NCBI GenBank assembly: GCA_958446555.1
Contig: CAUCWU010000083.1
Location: 1 to 8,471 of the forward strand
Source: an uncultured Lachnospiraceae bacterium
GTDB lineage: Bacteria > Bacillota > Clostridia > Lachnospirales > Lachnospiraceae
Length of the DNA stretch: 8,471 nucleotides
Reading direction: 5' to 3'
A model generated the notes under the pieces. That model saw only the letters and a list, made by a program, of their open reading frames with translations. It had not been told where the DNA came from and did no database searches. Positions 6,691-8,471 of this stretch are shown here, piece after piece. The first letter of the stretch is position 1. Every line of letters begins with the position of its first letter. The position numbers and the translations under genes were made by a program.

Positions 6691-7097
6691 CTATATACCA
6701 TAATAAATTGTAGCCATTGGTCTATACACAATATTACCCTTATAAATATCTGCTCCATCCACAAATGATACTCTTAATGTACCTGATGACGATATTTTAA
6801 AATTTGAATACGAAGCACCAGCAATATTTGTACCAGTAAAAGCTTCTGAATTCCAACTTGCTGAGGATGCAGATACTGATGCAGTAATGGAAAATGGCCA
6901 TGCAATTGCATTTGTCTGAGATGTTACTGTAATATTTTCAAATAAAATTATCTTATCACATGTGCCAGAGCCAGTCCACATCGCAGATTGTCCACCTTCA
7001 AACACATAGTTAAAATAATCATCACCAGTTCCTGCTATAGCAACCACGTTTGCCATAAATATTGTGCTCAAAAAATACTCAACAAGATTTTCTTCAT
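6691..7097 (-). pseudogene. Small secreted protein of unknown family, frameshifted in its signal peptide
   Basis: The ATG (7097-7095) overlaps the stop of the upstream gene as ATGA and follows GGGAGGAGCAAT, an excellent ribosome site. As sequenced, translation gives MKKILLSIF and stops at TGA. One extra T in the T6 run (plus-strand 7070-7075), or a -1 slip at TTT before the TGA, gives a 135-residue protein starting MKKILLSIFLSTIFMANVVA then IAG: a textbook signal peptide with a likely cleavage after Ala-Ile-Ala (20-22). The mature part (~113 residues) is rich in Ser, Thr, Ala, Gly and aromatic residues with alternating hydrophobic strands, one Cys (47), and ends MATIYYGI, suggesting a small beta-rich exported protein. 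I do not recognise the family. It may be a decayed gene, a phase-variable gene, a recoded gene or a sequence error. Confidence 0.68.
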
Positions 7098-8471
7098 ATT
7101 GCTCCTCCCTTTCCTTGAAATAAATTTGATAAAAATGTACCTTCATATGTTGCCTGATATAATACCTTTTCTCCTAAAATATCTCCTGTCTTAAAGAAAC
7201 CATTCTTCCAATATGCACCTTGAAGCATATCCAAAATTGCCATTTCTGCATTATCAGAAATAGAATAGTTCACCGCTTGTAATTGTTTTACTGCATCAAA
7301 CGTAATTGTCACTTTAAATAAGACATTTTTATCACCTATTACTTCTAATAATTCATTAACATGACTACACAATTGGGCAATTAGTTCAGAATCCGTATCT
7401 TGAACAGTTACAAGAAATTTTAATAACTCTGTCGATATACTAATATCATCTTCATAAGATATTTCTGTATTGAAAAGCTTAATTACTTGTTCTTTTATTT
7501 TAGGTACATCTAATTCTATACTATATGTCTCGTTTAAAATCTGGGATAATATGAATAATTGATTAATTATTTTCAATTCTCGCAATTCCCATTTCTCTGA
7601 AGAAGATATAAGTTGTACTTGCTCTGTTATGTATTTTTCTACATTTTTTCCAAAATCACTGTTCACCCAGTCTATGTGATATTTTTGCAATAACTCTAAA
7701 AGTTGTGACAACCTCCAGATTCCAAATTGTTCCAAATTAAGATTTCCATTAATTATTGTTGTACAATAATTTTTTACATCATATGTCCTAGAAATATTCA
7801 TCAGTTTCATAAATTGATCTGCGTAATAAGTTGCATTAAGGTTACTTCCATAGATTCCCGGAGATATATACTCTCCATTATCTAACTGAAATTGATCAAA
7901 TAACGCAACTTCTTCAGATAACCACTTCAGATTTTCATTAAGCAATTGACATTGCTTTAATGTATTTATGATTGCATATAAATTCACGTAGTCATATTCC
8001 CAAAACAAATATTTCTGAAGCAAGCTTGAATCCAAAAATAAATCAGATATTTCATCATTATATTCTGTCAAATCTTTCTCAAAGTTTTTACATAGTTTCA
8101 CAAAATCTAGTGCTATTGTCGGAATATCAGACAATTCATATTCAGTATTATCTTTTAATATACCATGGTAATATTCTAATACCTGTTCAAAGTCTGTTGC
8201 ACTAATTGGAATTTCATACTCACTCATTAACTCATACAACATCGCATAACCACCATAATAAGTTTGCATATTTGCATCTTTCTCTAACGCTTTCGTAGAA
8301 ATTTCAATAATCCATTCCTTAATAGGTCGAACAGGTTGATTCAATTTTTTCAATGCAACAACTACATAATACGTTGGTGCAATTGAATCTTGAACCGAAA
8401 ACTCTCTTGAATATTGATAGCAACCATTGTTTTCATCAAAAAGACTATCTAAATACATTATTATTGATGAT
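7094..8471 (-). CDS. Alpha/alpha-toroid (prenyltransferase/squalene-cyclase repeat-like) protein, 5' end missing
   Basis: The frame is open through the window edge; the first Met is at 8458, but the codons before it are open too and the first recognisable repeat starts almost at once, so the true start is probably outside. Numbering from that Met (454 residues), three spaced repeats share a D/W-x-x-x-G-x-F/Y core followed by a TYY or TYE helix: DENNGCYQY to APTYYVVVALKKLN (8-40), FQLDNGEYISP to ATYYADQFMKLMN (190-221), and GAYWKNGFFK to QATYEGTFLSNLF (414-447). Helix-rich, Leu/Ile-rich segments lie between. This layout is that of terpene-cyclase/prenyltransferase-type toroids, but no DxDD or other clear catalytic motif is visible, so it may be a binding or scaffolding protein. 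No signal peptide or transmembrane segment is seen in the visible part. It is strongly AT-rich compared with the left half and coupled by ATGA to the secreted-protein gene. The family assignment is tentative. Confidence 0.55.
   Translation of the reverse strand, partial: SSIIMYLDSLFDENNGCYQYSREFSVQDSIAPTYYVVVALKKLNQPVRPIKEWIIEISTKALEKDANMQTYYGGYAMLYELMSEYEIPISATDFEQVLEYYHGILKDNTEYELSDIPTIALDFVKLCKNFEKDLTEYNDEISDLFLDSSLLQKYLFWEYDYVNLYAIINTLKQCQLLNENLKWLSEEVALFDQFQLDNGEYISPGIYGSNLNATYYADQFMKLMNISRTYDVKNYCTTIINGNLNLEQFGIWRLSQLLELLQKYHIDWVNSDFGKNVEKYITEQVQLISSSEKWELRELKIINQLFILSQILNETYSIELDVPKIKEQVIKLFNTEISYEDDISISTELLKFLVTVQDTDSELIAQLCSHVNELLEVIGDKNVLFKVTITFDAVKQLQAVNYSISDNAEMAILDMLQGAYWKNGFFKTGDILGEKVLYQATYEGTFLSNLFQGKGGAI

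Noticed and set aside
6691..7097. Possible lactococcin 972-like bacteriocin
   Set aside because: Size, signal peptide and a C-terminal YY ending are suggestive, but the tryptophan/glycine-rich N-terminal mature motif of that family is absent; only a short SYSNF-like match is seen.
7098..7146. Start of the secreted protein at 7146 (MKVHFYQIYFKERE)
   Set aside because: This N-terminus is an out-of-frame reading of the upstream gene's end, without a ribosome site; the coupled ATG at 7097 gives a proper signal peptide if one base is restored.

Overview
The window looks like chromosomal DNA of a low-GC Gram-positive gut-type Clostridium relative, most likely Lachnospiraceae. This is inferred from codon usage, strong AGGAGG ribosome sites, the IstA/IstB type and the HisH/HisF and OmpR-type protein sequences; no taxonomic search was possible. 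All host genes run on the minus strand. The only plus-strand genes belong to an insertion sequence.

Region 1 (1-1000) is the promoter-proximal visible part of a histidine operon: a good sigma-A-type promoter (971-999), hisH starting at an unusual TTG, and hisF running off the left edge. HisH and HisF form imidazole glycerol phosphate synthase.

Region 2 (1084-3871) is a signalling operon read leftward: an OmpR/PhoB response regulator, a two-transmembrane HAMP histidine kinase, and a small divergent Sir2/Rossmann-like protein that overlaps the kinase gene by 23 bases.

Region 3 (4029-6513) is a GNAT acetyltransferase gene split by a 2,194-bp IS21-family element (4095-6288). The element has TGTGT/ACACA tips, three abutting ~22-bp repeats at each end and a perfect 6-bp target duplication, CTGATT. 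Removing the element and one duplication copy rejoins the acetyltransferase in frame. The IstA transposase carries a large in-frame deletion that removes the first catalytic aspartate, while IstB is intact. The acetyltransferase also lacks its N-terminal half, independently of the insertion.

Region 4 (6514-8471) is visibly AT-richer. It holds a long hairpin (6574-6618), then a translationally coupled pair read leftward: a large alpha/alpha-toroid (prenyltransferase/squalene-cyclase repeat-like) protein whose 5' end lies outside the window, and a small secreted protein of unknown family. The secreted protein has a well-formed signal peptide that is broken by one missing T in a T6 run. This pair is the best candidate here for an undescribed accessory system; its function cannot be read from the sequence.
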